Assembly: GCF_003952345.1 (NCBI RefSeq)
Contig: NZ_CP034433.1
Location: 3,782,001-3,846,000 of the forward strand
DNA from: Iodobacter ciconiae
GTDB taxonomy: Bacteria; Pseudomonadota; Gammaproteobacteria; Burkholderiales; Chitinibacteraceae
DNA length: 64,000 nt
Reading direction: 5' to 3'
Below are positions 18,249 through 26,718 of this stretch, piece by piece; positions within the stretch are counted from its first letter, which is position 1; every line of letters starts with the position of its first letter. Under the pieces are notes generated by a model. The model was not told where the DNA came from, did not search any database, and worked only from the letters and a program-made list of their open reading frames with translations. The position numbers and the translations under genes are program-made.

Positions 18249-19634
18249 TTACTCGCCCATAAATCGCATCTTAAAGCTGCGGCCTTTGATATTACCCTGG
18301 CTTAGGCTGTTAAAGGCCTTGCTGGCAACGCGCCTGTCGATGGCAACATAGGTTAAAAATTCAAATACATTGATTTTGCCAACCTGCTCTTTGGTCAGGC
18401 CCGCATCGCCGGTGAGCGCGCCAAGTAAATCACCCGGGCGTAGTTTGTCTTTTTTGCCGCCCATAATGCAGAGCGTTACCATCGGCGGGCGCAGAGGGCC
18501 GCCTTCGGCAGGTTCTAGTTTTTCCAGATCAAACCAGCGTACCGGCCCGCCCTGATATTCCTCAATTAGTGTGACCCATTTCTTTTCGTTCGGTGCGGCC
18601 AGACTTAGCGCCAGGCCCTTGTCGTGCCCACGGCCAGTGCGCCCAACGCGGTGGATATGCACTTCGGTGTCTTTGGATACATCAACGTTAATAACTGCAC
18701 CCAGACTTTGAATATCCAGACCACGCGCGGCTACATCGGTGGCGACCAGAATTGAGCAGCTTTGGTTGGAAAACTGCACCAGGATTTCGTCGCGCTCGCG
18801 TTGCTCTAGCTCGCCGTAGAGCGCCAGGGCGCTAAAACCTTGATCTCGCAGCTCTGCGGCAAGTTCGCGGCAGTGGATCTTGGTATTGCAGAAGGCCAGT
18901 GTCTGAACGGGCTTGTAGTGATTGAGTAACTGCGCCACGGCGGCGTTACGTTCCTCGTGGGCAACGGAGTAGAAACGTTGTTCGATTTGGCTGTCAGCAT
19001 GTTGCGCCTCTACTTTTACTTCGGCAGGCAGCTTCAGAAACTTTGCGCTGTCTTTACGAATATTGTCGGGATAGGTGGCCGAAAACAGCAGGGTTTGGCG
19101 GCGCGTCGGGCAGGCGCTCACAATGCCTGCGATCTCGTCGTAAAAGCCCATATCAACCATACGGTCGGCTTCGTCCAGTACCAAGGTTTGTACGGTGGAT
19201 AAATCAATCGAAGCGCGGCCAAGGTGATCGCGCAAACGGCCCGGCGTGCCCACAATAATATGCGCACCGTGCACCAGAGAAGCGATTTGCGGCCCCATTG
19301 GTGTGCCGCCGCACAGGGTTAAAATTTTGATATTTTCAGTAAAGCGGGCCAGACGGCGTAATTCTTTAGCTACTTGATCGGCCAGCTCGCGCGTAGGGCA
19401 AATCACCAGGCCCTGAATCGCAAAATAGCTGGGATTAAGCTTATGCAGCATGCCAATCCCGAAGGCTGCGGTCTTGCCGCTGCCGGTTTTTGCCTGGGCA
19501 ATGAGATCGCGCCGCGCCAGAATCAGCGGCAGACTTTGTGCCTGAATTTCCGTCATTTCGAGGTAACCCAGGCTATCCAGGTTTTGCAGCATGGCCGGCG
19601 AGAGGGGGAGATTGGCAAAAGATGTAGTGTTCAC
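18249..19634 (-). CDS. dbpA: ATP-dependent RNA helicase DbpA
   Basis: This 461-residue DEAD-box protein carries motif I 'AKTGSGKT', DEAD, SAT and 'HRVGRTGRG'. Its C-terminal about 75 residues ('TLCIMGGKKDKLRPGDLLGALTG', '…IDRRVA…GRSFK') are the DbpA RNA-binding domain. That domain recognises 23S rRNA hairpin 92 and directs the helicase to large-subunit assembly. Length equals E. coli DbpA (457). Confidence 0.94.
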   Translation of the reverse strand: MNTTSFANLPLSPAMLQNLDSLGYLEMTEIQAQSLPLILARRDLIAQAKTGSGKTAAFGIGMLHKLNPSYFAIQGLVICPTRELADQVAKELRRLARFTENIKILTLCGGTPMGPQIASLVHGAHIIVGTPGRLRDHLGRASIDLSTVQTLVLDEADRMVDMGFYDEIAGIVSACPTRRQTLLFSATYPDNIRKDSAKFLKLPAEVKVEAQHADSQIEQRFYSVAHEERNAAVAQLLNHYKPVQTLAFCNTKIHCRELAAELRDQGFSALALYGELEQRERDEILVQFSNQSCSILVATDVAARGLDIQSLGAVINVDVSKDTEVHIHRVGRTGRGHDKGLALSLAAPNEKKWVTLIEEYQGGPVRWFDLEKLEPAEGGPLRPPMVTLCIMGGKKDKLRPGDLLGALTGDAGLTKEQVGKINVFEFLTYVAIDRRVASKAFNSLSQGNIKGRSFKMRFMGE

Positions 19635-19951
19635 AATGACTTAACTCGCTGGCCGAAAGGGGCAGTAGTCTAACAGGGGAAGCGCTTTAGAGCCAGCTAT
19701 CACTACAGAAGGGGGCCGCCTGGAAAGCTATCAGGGGAATTTTTCAGGCTGATGACGGTTGCTGCATATTAGGTGAGTATTGGATGTTACCCCGTATTTA
19801 TTTATGCTTATTTCAAGTCTTGTTCTTCTCCGTGAAACTTCGTGTTCTTCTGTGGCCCCGTGGTTCAATATTTAGGTTTCCGCTGCGTAACCTCAGCTAG
19901 TAATATAGCTGCCGTGGGCGATCCCCGCATTTTGAAGACACAAGGAATCCA
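19635..19951 (+). other. Divergent promoter region dbpA / gntR
   Basis: No gene or clear repeat is seen in these 317 bases. They separate the start codons of two divergent genes and must carry both promoters. Confidence 0.45.
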
Positions 19952-20953
19952 ATGAATCACAAAGTACGCCGCCCCACTTTGCAGGATGTGGCGGATAAAG
20001 TAGGCGCGTCCAAAATGACGGTGAGCCGCTATTTGCGCGAGCCGCAGCAGGTAGCAGAGGCAACGGCAAAGAAAATTGCTGTCGCGATGGAAGAGCTGGG
20101 TTATATCCATAACCGCGTGCCGGATATGCTGGCCAATGCCAAAAGCCGTGCGATTGGCGTGTTATTGCCTTCGATGTCGAATCAGGTTTTCTCCAGTGTG
20201 GTGCGTGGTATCGAATCGGTAAGCGGCCCGGCAGGCTTGCATGCACTCTATGGGCACTATGGCTACAGCATGGAGCGGGAAGAGCAACAGATTGAGCAAT
20301 TGTTGTCGTTTCACGTAGACGGGCTGATTTTGTCTGAAACTCAACATACCGATCGCACCTTACGCATGCTGGAAACCGCCGCCATCCCTGTACTGGAAGT
20401 GATGGAGTTGCCGGAGCATCCGATTGATCTGGCGGTAGGCTTGAATCATGCGGTCGCGGCCAAAGAAATGGTCGGCCTGATGATTGGCAAGGGGCGGCGG
20501 CGGATTGCCTATTTAGCTGCGCGTTTGGATCATCGTACCCGTCAGCGTGAAGCGGGATACTTGGCTGCACTGGCCGGGGCAGGGCTGACACCGGTACTGA
20601 TTCATACCGATCAGCCTTCCAGCTTTACTTTGGGCGGCCAGCTATTACGCGATGCTCTGCAGGCTGCGCCAGATCTGGACGGTATATTTTGCACCAATGA
20701 TGACATTGCTGCTGGTGCATTGCTTGCCTGTCAGGCATTAGGGCTTTGTGTGCCAGAGCAAATCAGCGTGGCTGGCTTTAACGCTCTTGATATTGGCCAC
20801 GCCCTTGCCCCGCAGCTTGCCAGTGTGATCACCCCGCGTGAGGCGATTGGCCGTGTTGCCGCCGAGCGTTTGATTGGCAGAATGGAAGGAAAGATCTATC
20901 CGGATAAGGTTCTGGATATGTCTTACGAGATTTTTCTGGGGCAGAGTTTGTGA
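19952..20953 (+). CDS. gntR: LacI-family repressor of gluconate utilisation
   Basis: This 333-residue protein has an N-terminal LacI helix-turn-helix ('TLQDVADKVGASKMTVSRYL', residues 9-28) and hinge helix, then a periplasmic-binding-protein-like ligand domain. It matches GntR of enterobacteria in features such as 'LPSMSNQVFSSVVRGIE' and 'GFNALDIG'. It represses gluconate transport and phosphorylation until gluconate binds. The adjacent gntK-gntT genes and a GntR-type operator in front of gntK support the assignment. Confidence 0.9.
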   Translation: MNHKVRRPTLQDVADKVGASKMTVSRYLREPQQVAEATAKKIAVAMEELGYIHNRVPDMLANAKSRAIGVLLPSMSNQVFSSVVRGIESVSGPAGLHALYGHYGYSMEREEQQIEQLLSFHVDGLILSETQHTDRTLRMLETAAIPVLEVMELPEHPIDLAVGLNHAVAAKEMVGLMIGKGRRRIAYLAARLDHRTRQREAGYLAALAGAGLTPVLIHTDQPSSFTLGGQLLRDALQAAPDLDGIFCTNDDIAAGALLACQALGLCVPEQISVAGFNALDIGHALAPQLASVITPREAIGRVAAERLIGRMEGKIYPDKVLDMSYEIFLGQSL

Positions 20954-21255
20954 AGGCTTAGAGCATATCTGCGTTGATTGTAAGACCCACCCGAAGCATA
21001 AATCGTTGCAGGGTGCTCCCGCCGCGAACATTGCAAGGCGCCCTCGAAGCGAAGCGAAGCGCAGTGCGCCATTCCCCCGAAAATAGTCAATCATTAAGCC
21101 CTCATCGCAAGGTGCACTGCGCTTTGCTTAACGATGCGGTACATCGTCTGCTGCGCTTCGCTGATCTTCGTACTCTCTGAGGCCTTCGCGGTTCCGGACT
21201 TGGGTTTTCCTTGTGTAACATCCGCCTCTTTTTTGATCTGCAACAAATTTATTGC
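20954..21255 (+). other. Region between gntR and the gntK promoter
   Basis: This 300-bp stretch is unusually rich in GAAGCGAAGC-type short direct repeats and imperfect palindromes around 21040-21170 (for example 'GCGAAGCGAAGCG' and 'CTGCGCTTCGCTG'). No gene is visible. It may be a decayed intergenic repeat. Confidence 0.4.
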
Positions 21256-21312
21256 TTGGCAGTTTTTTTATTGCGAGAGATACTGTGACTACAAAATGTT
21301 ACCAGTAACATT
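21256..21312 (+). promoter_or_regulatory. gntKT promoter with GntR operator
   Basis: A -35 box TTGGCA (21256-21261) and a -10 box GATACT (21279-21284), 17 bp apart, place the transcript start near 21291. The palindrome TGTTACCAGTAACA (core of 21295-21312) follows at once. It matches the enterobacterial GntR/IdnR operator type (TGTTACC-GTAACA), so a bound repressor would block initiation. The promoter boxes are my reading by eye. Confidence 0.75.
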
Positions 21313-21354
21313 TAAGATAAAAAACCAGATGAAAACAAATCAGGAGTCGATTCA

Positions 21355-21897
21355 ATGAGTCAGGTCGATCAAGCTATACCACACCAAGTCTTTGTTGTAA
21401 TGGGTGTTTCAGGAAGTGGCAAATCTGCAGTGGGCAGCGCAGTGTCCCGCGTGCTGGACTGTGGTTTTCTGGATGGTGATTTTCTGCATCCGCGTGCCAA
21501 TATCGACAAAATGGCTTCTGGCCAGCCTTTAAATGATGATGACAGAGCGCCCTGGTTAGGCGCATTAAGCACCGCTGCTTATGCCATGCAACGCACTCAG
21601 AAGGTTTCGGTAATTGTGTGTTCCTCCCTAAAAAAAGCCTACCGCGATATTTTGCGTAATGGAAATCCTAATCTCTCCTTTATTTATCTGGGTGGCACAT
21701 TCGAGCTGATCGAGTCTCGTTTAAAGGCGCGGCAAGGGCATTTTCAAAAGCCAAAAATGCTGGTTTCTCAATTTGCCACACTTGAAGTGCCGGGCAGTGA
21801 TGAGCCAGATGTTGTGCATATTGATATCGACCAAAGCCTGGAAGAAGTCGTTGCTGCTGCTGTGCAACATATCCGCACCAAAACCGCTCAGGAGTAA
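21355..21897 (+). CDS. gntK: Gluconokinase
   Basis: This 180-residue P-loop kinase has GVSGSGKS at residues 17-24 and the family segments 'FLDGDFLHPRANIDKM' and 'DDDRAPWL'. It phosphorylates gluconate to 6-phosphogluconate for the Entner-Doudoroff or pentose phosphate route. AGGAG precedes the start. The permease gene begins six bases after its stop, so the two form an operon under the GntR operator. Confidence 0.94.
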   Translation: MSQVDQAIPHQVFVVMGVSGSGKSAVGSAVSRVLDCGFLDGDFLHPRANIDKMASGQPLNDDDRAPWLGALSTAAYAMQRTQKVSVIVCSSLKKAYRDILRNGNPNLSFIYLGGTFELIESRLKARQGHFQKPKMLVSQFATLEVPGSDEPDVVHIDIDQSLEEVVAAAVQHIRTKTAQE

Positions 21898-21903
21898 GCA
21901 GAC

Positions 21904-23241
21904 ATGGATACATTAACCTTACTGGTCACCGCCATTGGCTCGGTGCTGATGCTATTGTTTTTGGTGATGAAAGCGCGTTTGCATGCCTTTGTGGCGCTGA
22001 TGCTGGTGTCGATTGCGGCCGGTATCGGCTCGGGCATGCCGCTGGATAAAATTGCCGACACCATGCAAAAAGGCATGGGCGGCACCTTGGGATTTTTAGC
22101 CATCGTGGTGGCGCTGGGCGCAATGTTCGGCAAAATCTTGCACGAAACTGGTGCGCTGGATCAGATTGCCGTTAAGTTGCTGGCCCTGTTTGGCCAAAGC
22201 CGCGCCAACTATGCGTTGGGGATCGCCGGGCTGATTTGTACGCTGCCTTTGTTTTTTGATGTGGCGGTGGTGCTGTTGATTGGTGTGGTGTTTGCCGTGG
22301 CGCGCCGTACTGGTGGCAATGTGGTTAAGCTGGCGATTCCTCTGTTTGCCGGCGTGGCCGCAGCGGCTGCTTTTCTTTTGCCAGGGCCCACTGCCATGCT
22401 ATTGGCTTCGCAAATGAAGGCTGATTTTGGCTGGATGATCGTGCTGGGTCTGGCCGCTGCCATTCCCGGCATGTTGCTGGCAGGCCCTGTTTTCGGTAAT
22501 TTTATCAGTAAATATGTGCACTTAGAATTACCAGCAGATGTGAGCGAGCCTAGTCTGGGCAAGGGCCAGATGCCTTCGTTTGGATTTAGTCTGGCATTGG
22601 TGCTGTTTCCGCTGGTTTTGGTGGGAATGAAAACCATCGTGGCGCGTTTTGTAGATCCGACAGGCATGGCCTATCAATGGCTGCAGCTGATTGGTCATCC
22701 TTTTATTGCTATTTTAGCGGCTTGTTTGGTGGCGATTTATGGCCTGGCACTGCGCCGTGGGATGAGCAAAGACAAGGTGATGGAAGTCTGTAGCGCGGCC
22801 TTGCAACCTGCCGGGATTATCCTGCTGGTCACCGGTGCCGGTGGCGTGTTTAAACAAGTACTGGTGGATTCGGGCGTTGGCCCGGCTCTGGGTAATGCCC
22901 TGATCGGAGCGGGTTTACCGATTGCTGTGGCGTGCTTTGTACTGGCTGCGATGGTGCGGGTCATTCAAGGCTCGGCGACCGTAGCGTGTTTAACCACCGT
23001 GGGTCTGGTGCTGCCGGTGATCGAGCTGGCAAGTTATTCGGGCGCGCAGCTGGCGGCATTGTCGATTTGTATTGCCGGTGGTTCTATCGTATTGAGCCAT
23101 GTGAATGACTCTGGTTTTTGGTTGTTTGGTAAATTCACCGGCGCAACAGAGCTGCAAACCTTGAAAACATGGTCGGTAATGGAAACCATTTTGGGTACAA
23201 CCGGTGCGTTGGTCGGGATGCTGGCGTTCACTCTGCTGTAA
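21904..23241 (+). CDS. gntT: Gluconate permease, GntP family
   Basis: This 445-residue, strongly hydrophobic protein has about 12-14 membrane helices. GntP-family features include 'MPLDKIADTMQKGMGGTLGFLA' near residues 40-60, 'ALGAMFGKILHETGA', 'LLPGPTAM' and 'SHVNDSGFW' near 400. It imports gluconate by proton symport. It is the second gene of the gntKT operon. The paralogue name (gntT, gntU or gntP) is a family-level choice. Confidence 0.9.
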   Translation: MDTLTLLVTAIGSVLMLLFLVMKARLHAFVALMLVSIAAGIGSGMPLDKIADTMQKGMGGTLGFLAIVVALGAMFGKILHETGALDQIAVKLLALFGQSRANYALGIAGLICTLPLFFDVAVVLLIGVVFAVARRTGGNVVKLAIPLFAGVAAAAAFLLPGPTAMLLASQMKADFGWMIVLGLAAAIPGMLLAGPVFGNFISKYVHLELPADVSEPSLGKGQMPSFGFSLALVLFPLVLVGMKTIVARFVDPTGMAYQWLQLIGHPFIAILAACLVAIYGLALRRGMSKDKVMEVCSAALQPAGIILLVTGAGGVFKQVLVDSGVGPALGNALIGAGLPIAVACFVLAAMVRVIQGSATVACLTTVGLVLPVIELASYSGAQLAALSICIAGGSIVLSHVNDSGFWLFGKFTGATELQTLKTWSVMETILGTTGALVGMLAFTLL

Positions 23242-23258
23242 TGAATAGGCACTAAAAA

Positions 23259-23285
23259 AGCCCTGCCTGAATTAATGGCAGGGCT
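23259..23285. terminator. Terminator between gntT and the HD-GYP gene
   Basis: AGCCCTGCC (23259-23267) pairs with GGCAGGGCT (23277-23285). A six-A run on its left makes it a strong terminator for minus-strand transcripts. It may also serve gntT weakly. Confidence 0.7.
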
Positions 23286-23475
23286 TGCTCGCAAGTTCGG
23301 AAAGTGTTGTTTATCCCGGAGGCGGTAAGCTGGCTCCGGGATTTTGAGTGTTGGGCTATGTTGGGTGGGGTGGCGGAGAAGCCATTAATGACTTACCCCA
23401 GCTGCTACCCGGGAAGTAAAACCTGGTTTAAGCCATAACGCTTTACCCTTGCGTGTTCGAAGAGACTATGGCGGT

Positions 23476-24582
23476 TTATAGGCCGCCGTTTTCCATCATG
23501 GTGCGTATTACCCGATTAAATGGCTCGATCCAGTCCGGATCAAATTGCTGATCGGACGCATTGACCTCGGCAATAGCCCGCAGCACGGATTTATTCTGAC
23601 CACGATGGCTGTGTTTGAGCATTACGGCCTCAAAAGCATCCACTAGCGCCAGAATTTTTGCACCCGGCACAATATCATTACCGCTGAGTTTATTGGGGTA
23701 GCCCGTGCCTTCGATATTTTCTTGGTGCTGCAAACACATGGTTGATGCATCCTGCCAGCCATCCATTCTGGCTAAAAGGCCAGCAGCCCAGGCGGGGTGA
23801 TCAACCAGCTGTGCCCGCTCATTGTCCGTCATTCTTTCTACTTTTAACCAGAGCGATTCGGGTAAAAACATCATGCCGATATCGTGCATATAAACGGCGG
23901 CTTCTAGCTGGGTGCTTGAAACTACACCACCAGCCGCTTTATTTGTGGCTAAGGCCAATTGCAGATTACGTGCAGTGCGGCCACGAAATAGTGGTGAGCG
24001 CATTTCCAATTGCAGTGCCATATTGCGGAAAAAACGCAAATCCTGGCTGCGCTCTTCATTTGAGCGCTCCATTTCGGCCCGGGTGCGGTCTGGTAAAACG
24101 ACGGCAGCATGTTTGAAGCCGGTTACTGCTTCGATCAGCCGGGCGCAAGCAGGGTCCAGCTCTTCAGCTTGCAAGGTGGAAAGCCCATCCAGGCCACGTG
24201 CTAAGGTAGGCAGATGCAAGCTGCTGGTGGATGCATTATTGCTGAGTGATTCAACTGCTTGCTCAAGTCTGTCCAAGGTTAGCAGTAATACTTCGGATAA
24301 TACTTCGGTCAGTAGCAGCTCACCTGCGCGCATTCTGCCCAGCAGGGTTTCTATCCCATGAACTAGGGGTACTACAAATTCAACGCGGCATAGCCCGGCA
24401 TCGCCTTTAATATTATGAAAAGCGCGAAATAAATCAGAGATAAGCATCATTCTGCCCGGATCACGTTTTAGCTCGGCAATGATTTGCTCGATCTTTGGCG
24501 CATGATCTGCAAGGCTCTCCCGAAAATCCTGGAAGGTATTGATGTCGTAAATTTTGGGGGTAAGTATGCTGTCGTAATTCAT
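23476..24582 (-). CDS. Hpt domain / HD-GYP domain fusion protein
   Basis: This 368-residue protein has an N-terminal histidine phosphotransfer-like domain (about 15-110) with 'AFHNIKGDAG', carrying the His and Lys-Gly of the Hpt motif. A C-terminal HD-GYP-like domain (about 195-345) has 'MHDIGMMFLP', so the metal-binding HD pair is present. The usual HHExxDGxGYP is changed to 'HQENIEGTGYP', so activity on c-di-GMP is uncertain. A phosphorelay-gated phosphodiesterase or a degenerate c-di-GMP sensor are both possible. No kinase gene is adjacent. Confidence 0.82.
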   Translation of the reverse strand: MNYDSILTPKIYDINTFQDFRESLADHAPKIEQIIAELKRDPGRMMLISDLFRAFHNIKGDAGLCRVEFVVPLVHGIETLLGRMRAGELLLTEVLSEVLLLTLDRLEQAVESLSNNASTSSLHLPTLARGLDGLSTLQAEELDPACARLIEAVTGFKHAAVVLPDRTRAEMERSNEERSQDLRFFRNMALQLEMRSPLFRGRTARNLQLALATNKAAGGVVSSTQLEAAVYMHDIGMMFLPESLWLKVERMTDNERAQLVDHPAWAAGLLARMDGWQDASTMCLQHQENIEGTGYPNKLSGNDIVPGAKILALVDAFEAVMLKHSHRGQNKSVLRAIAEVNASDQQFDPDWIEPFNRVIRTMMENGGL

Positions 24583-24828
24583 GGGTGCACCTGCAGGTGG
24601 ATTTGCCTAAGCATAAGTCTTGTGTGCTATAGAAGATATTTAATTTTTAGATTAAATACGCGGAGTGGCAGTTTTGATCTGGTCCTGTTGGGTAATATTC
24701 GCCGCCTGTAACGTAATTTGTGCAATGACGCAATTATTCTTTGAAATTAAAATGGTGGCTGCTGAAACTTAATGTGTACATTGAATTGAATTCGATGTTG
24801 TTTCATCTCTCTCCTCTGTATGTATTTA

Positions 24829-24855
24829 CGCCACCGGCCCGGTGGCGTTTTTTTT
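24829..24855 (+). terminator. Strong terminator with no gene in front of it
   Basis: CGCCACC (24829-24835) pairs with GGTGGCG (24841-24847), followed by eight T residues. No plus-strand gene lies in the 245 bp before it; the left neighbour is read leftwards. It could end a small RNA or act as a leader attenuator for the pseudouridine synthase gene 33 bp downstream. Confidence 0.7.
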
Positions 24856-24887
24856 GCCTGTAGCGGGTACAATGGCAGATTGCTCTT

Positions 24888-25637
24888 ATGAAAAGTATTA
24901 CGACCATGACTGAATCTATCCGTTTATCCAAACGCATGACCGAGCTGGGCATGTGCTCGCGCCGTGAGGCCGATGAATTTATTGAACAGGGCTGGGTAAA
25001 GGTTGATGGTGTAGTCGTCAATACCCTTGGCAGCCGTGTTGTGCCCGAGCAAAAAATCACTTTAGAGCGCCAGGCCACTGTATTTCAGGCTGAGCGTGTC
25101 ACTATTTTGATGAATAAGCCGGTGGGTTATGTGTCCGGCCCTGCAGAGCCGGGCGAGCGTCCGGCCTGGACCTTGATCAAAGCGGAGACGCGCTTTATGG
25201 GCGATCGGACCGGTATCAATTTCCTTAAAAAGCATATGCATAACCTTGCTCCGGCAGGCCGCCTGGATGTGGATTCATCGGGTTTGCTGGTGCTGACTCA
25301 GGATGGCCGTATCGCAAAAAAGCTGATGTCGGATGTGGATGTAGAGCGCGAATATTCGGTACAGGTTGAGGGCATGCTGAGCACCGAAGGCTTAAAACAG
25401 CTTAATAATGGTTTGAGCCTTGATGATGAGCGCTTAAAGCCGGCTAAAGTCAGCTGGCAAAGCGAGGATTCGCTACGTTTTGTTCTGCGTGAAAATCGCC
25501 CCCGCCAGATTCGCCGCATGTGCGAATTGGTTGGTCTTAGAGTGGTCGCTATCCGCCGCCTGCGTATTGGCCGCATATCGTTGTCTGATTTGCCCGTTGG
25601 TCAGTGGCGCTATTTGCGTATGGATGAGCGGTTTTAA
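24888..25637 (+). CDS. rluF: RluF-type rRNA pseudouridine synthase
   Basis: This 249-residue protein has an N-terminal S4 RNA-binding domain ('IRLSKRMTELGMCSRREADE', about 11-65). A pseudouridine synthase domain follows with catalytic Asp in 'AGRLDVDSSGLL' near residue 127 and the C-terminal 'RPRQIRRMCELVGL' motif. The closest named relative by eye is E. coli RluF (23S rRNA U2604). It lacks the long basic C-terminal tail of the E. coli protein. RluB, RluE and RsuA belong to the same superfamily, so target specificity is inferred. Confidence 0.8.
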   Translation: MKSITTMTESIRLSKRMTELGMCSRREADEFIEQGWVKVDGVVVNTLGSRVVPEQKITLERQATVFQAERVTILMNKPVGYVSGPAEPGERPAWTLIKAETRFMGDRTGINFLKKHMHNLAPAGRLDVDSSGLLVLTQDGRIAKKLMSDVDVEREYSVQVEGMLSTEGLKQLNNGLSLDDERLKPAKVSWQSEDSLRFVLRENRPRQIRRMCELVGLRVVAIRRLRIGRISLSDLPVGQWRYLRMDERF

Positions 25638-25840
25638 TTTTTGTTCTTCATTAAAAAACGGCCAGCGCCTGCTTAACAGGTGAGCGTCGCCAGCACTTCG
25701 GTCTTTAGTCAAAGCCGGGTTGGGCGATCGTTTTTGGGATTTGATTAAAAATAGTTTACTGCAGGATGAGGTGGCACTTGCCAAACACGCCTGTGTGCAT
25801 AGACAATTCGGGCTCAATTTCAATCTCATTTAAGAAGTGT

Positions 25841-26377
25841 ATGCAAGACTCCAATCCGAACAGCTCCGACACCAATATTTTAGGCAAAATTATCTTTGGC
25901 AGCCGTTGGTTGCAATTGCCGATTTATCTTGGTCTGATTATCGTGCAAGGGGTTTACGCGTACAAATTTCTGGCTGCGCTCCTTAATATGATGACCAATC
26001 TAACGACGCTGACCGAAACGCAGATTATGCTTTCTGTATTGGGGCTGATCGATGTGGTGATGATTGCCAATTTACTTTTGATGGTGACCGTGGGCGGCTA
26101 TGAGACATTTGTGTCCCGTTTGCGGATTCATACTCATCCTGATCAGCCGGAATGGCTGGATCATGTAAATGCTACGGTACTGAAAGTAAAACTATCGATG
26201 GCAATTATCAGCATTTCATCGATTCATCTTTTGCAAACCTTTATCAACGCCGACAAAATGAATGAAACAACCATGAAATGGCAGGTGATTATCCATTTGT
26301 CTTTCCTTATTTCAGCTGCGGCGCTGGCTTATACCGATAAACTATTGCATTCAGTAGCACCGCAGCAACATCATTGA
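25841..26377 (+). CDS. UPF0114 (YqhA-type) membrane protein
   Basis: This 178-residue inner-membrane protein starts at the ATG at 25841 ([10 protein letters not shown]). It has four predicted membrane segments and the family stretch '[20 protein letters not shown]' near residues 15-34, then '[20 protein letters not shown]'. The function of the UPF0114 family is unknown. An in-frame start at 25766 would add 25 residues with no family counterpart. It ends just before a strong terminator. Confidence 0.85.
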   Translation: MQDSNPNSSDTNILGKIIFGSRWLQLPIYLGLIIVQGVYAYKFLAALLNMMTNLTTLTETQIMLSVLGLIDVVMIANLLLMVTVGGYETFVSRLRIHTHPDQPEWLDHVNATVLKVKLSMAIISISSIHLLQTFINADKMNETTMKWQVIIHLSFLISAAALAYTDKLLHSVAPQQHH

Positions 26378-26423
26378 TTATTATTGATAGATTGTTTTGA
26401 TTAAGCGGTTGATTCTTGAATTA

Positions 26424-26457
26424 AAAAAACCTCCTTTTAAACCAAGGAGGTTTTTTT
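26424..26457. terminator. Bidirectional terminator after UPF0114 gene
   Basis: AACCTCCTT pairs with AAGGAGGTT around a 7-base loop, flanked by an A run on the left and a T run on the right. Confidence 0.85.
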
Positions 26458-26530
26458 ATGAGCATTGGCATAAAATGCTCTGAAAACAGCGGCTTGCACC
26501 CGCCCTATAAATTCAAAAACGTCTGTAATC

Positions 26531-26594
26531 GCAGGAGCGGCTTTAGCCGCGAAGTTTTGATTCACAGTGCTTTCGCGGCTAAAGCCGTTCCTAC
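26531..26594. repeat. REP-like inverted pair
   Basis: Two palindromic units face each other. The left unit (26531-26553) contains GGAGCGGCTTTAGCCGCGAA and the right unit (26572-26594) is its near-perfect reverse complement. They are separated by 18 bp. The form 'GTAGGAGCGGCTTTAGCCGCGAA' is typical of REP/BIME elements in proteobacteria, mobilised by RAYT transposases. Confidence 0.75.
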
Positions 26595-26718
26595 AAAAAT
26601 ATCTAAAACATCATGCTTTTTCTCTAGGTTGATAGGATTGGGCTTGCGCCAATCTAAAGCTGCTTCGATGTTTGCAAATGGCTAGAGAATATCTCTTTCT
26701 CTTTAATCAGTGTTTTGT

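Noticed and set aside
17956..18249. 97-residue minus-strand frame between rhlE and dbpA
   Set aside because: It abuts the dbpA stop, its sequence is not protein-like and it has no recognisable domain.
19893..20591. 232-residue minus-strand frame opposite gntR
   Set aside because: It is a shadow of the well-supported gntR gene; its product is rich in Pro, Ser and Arg with no domain.
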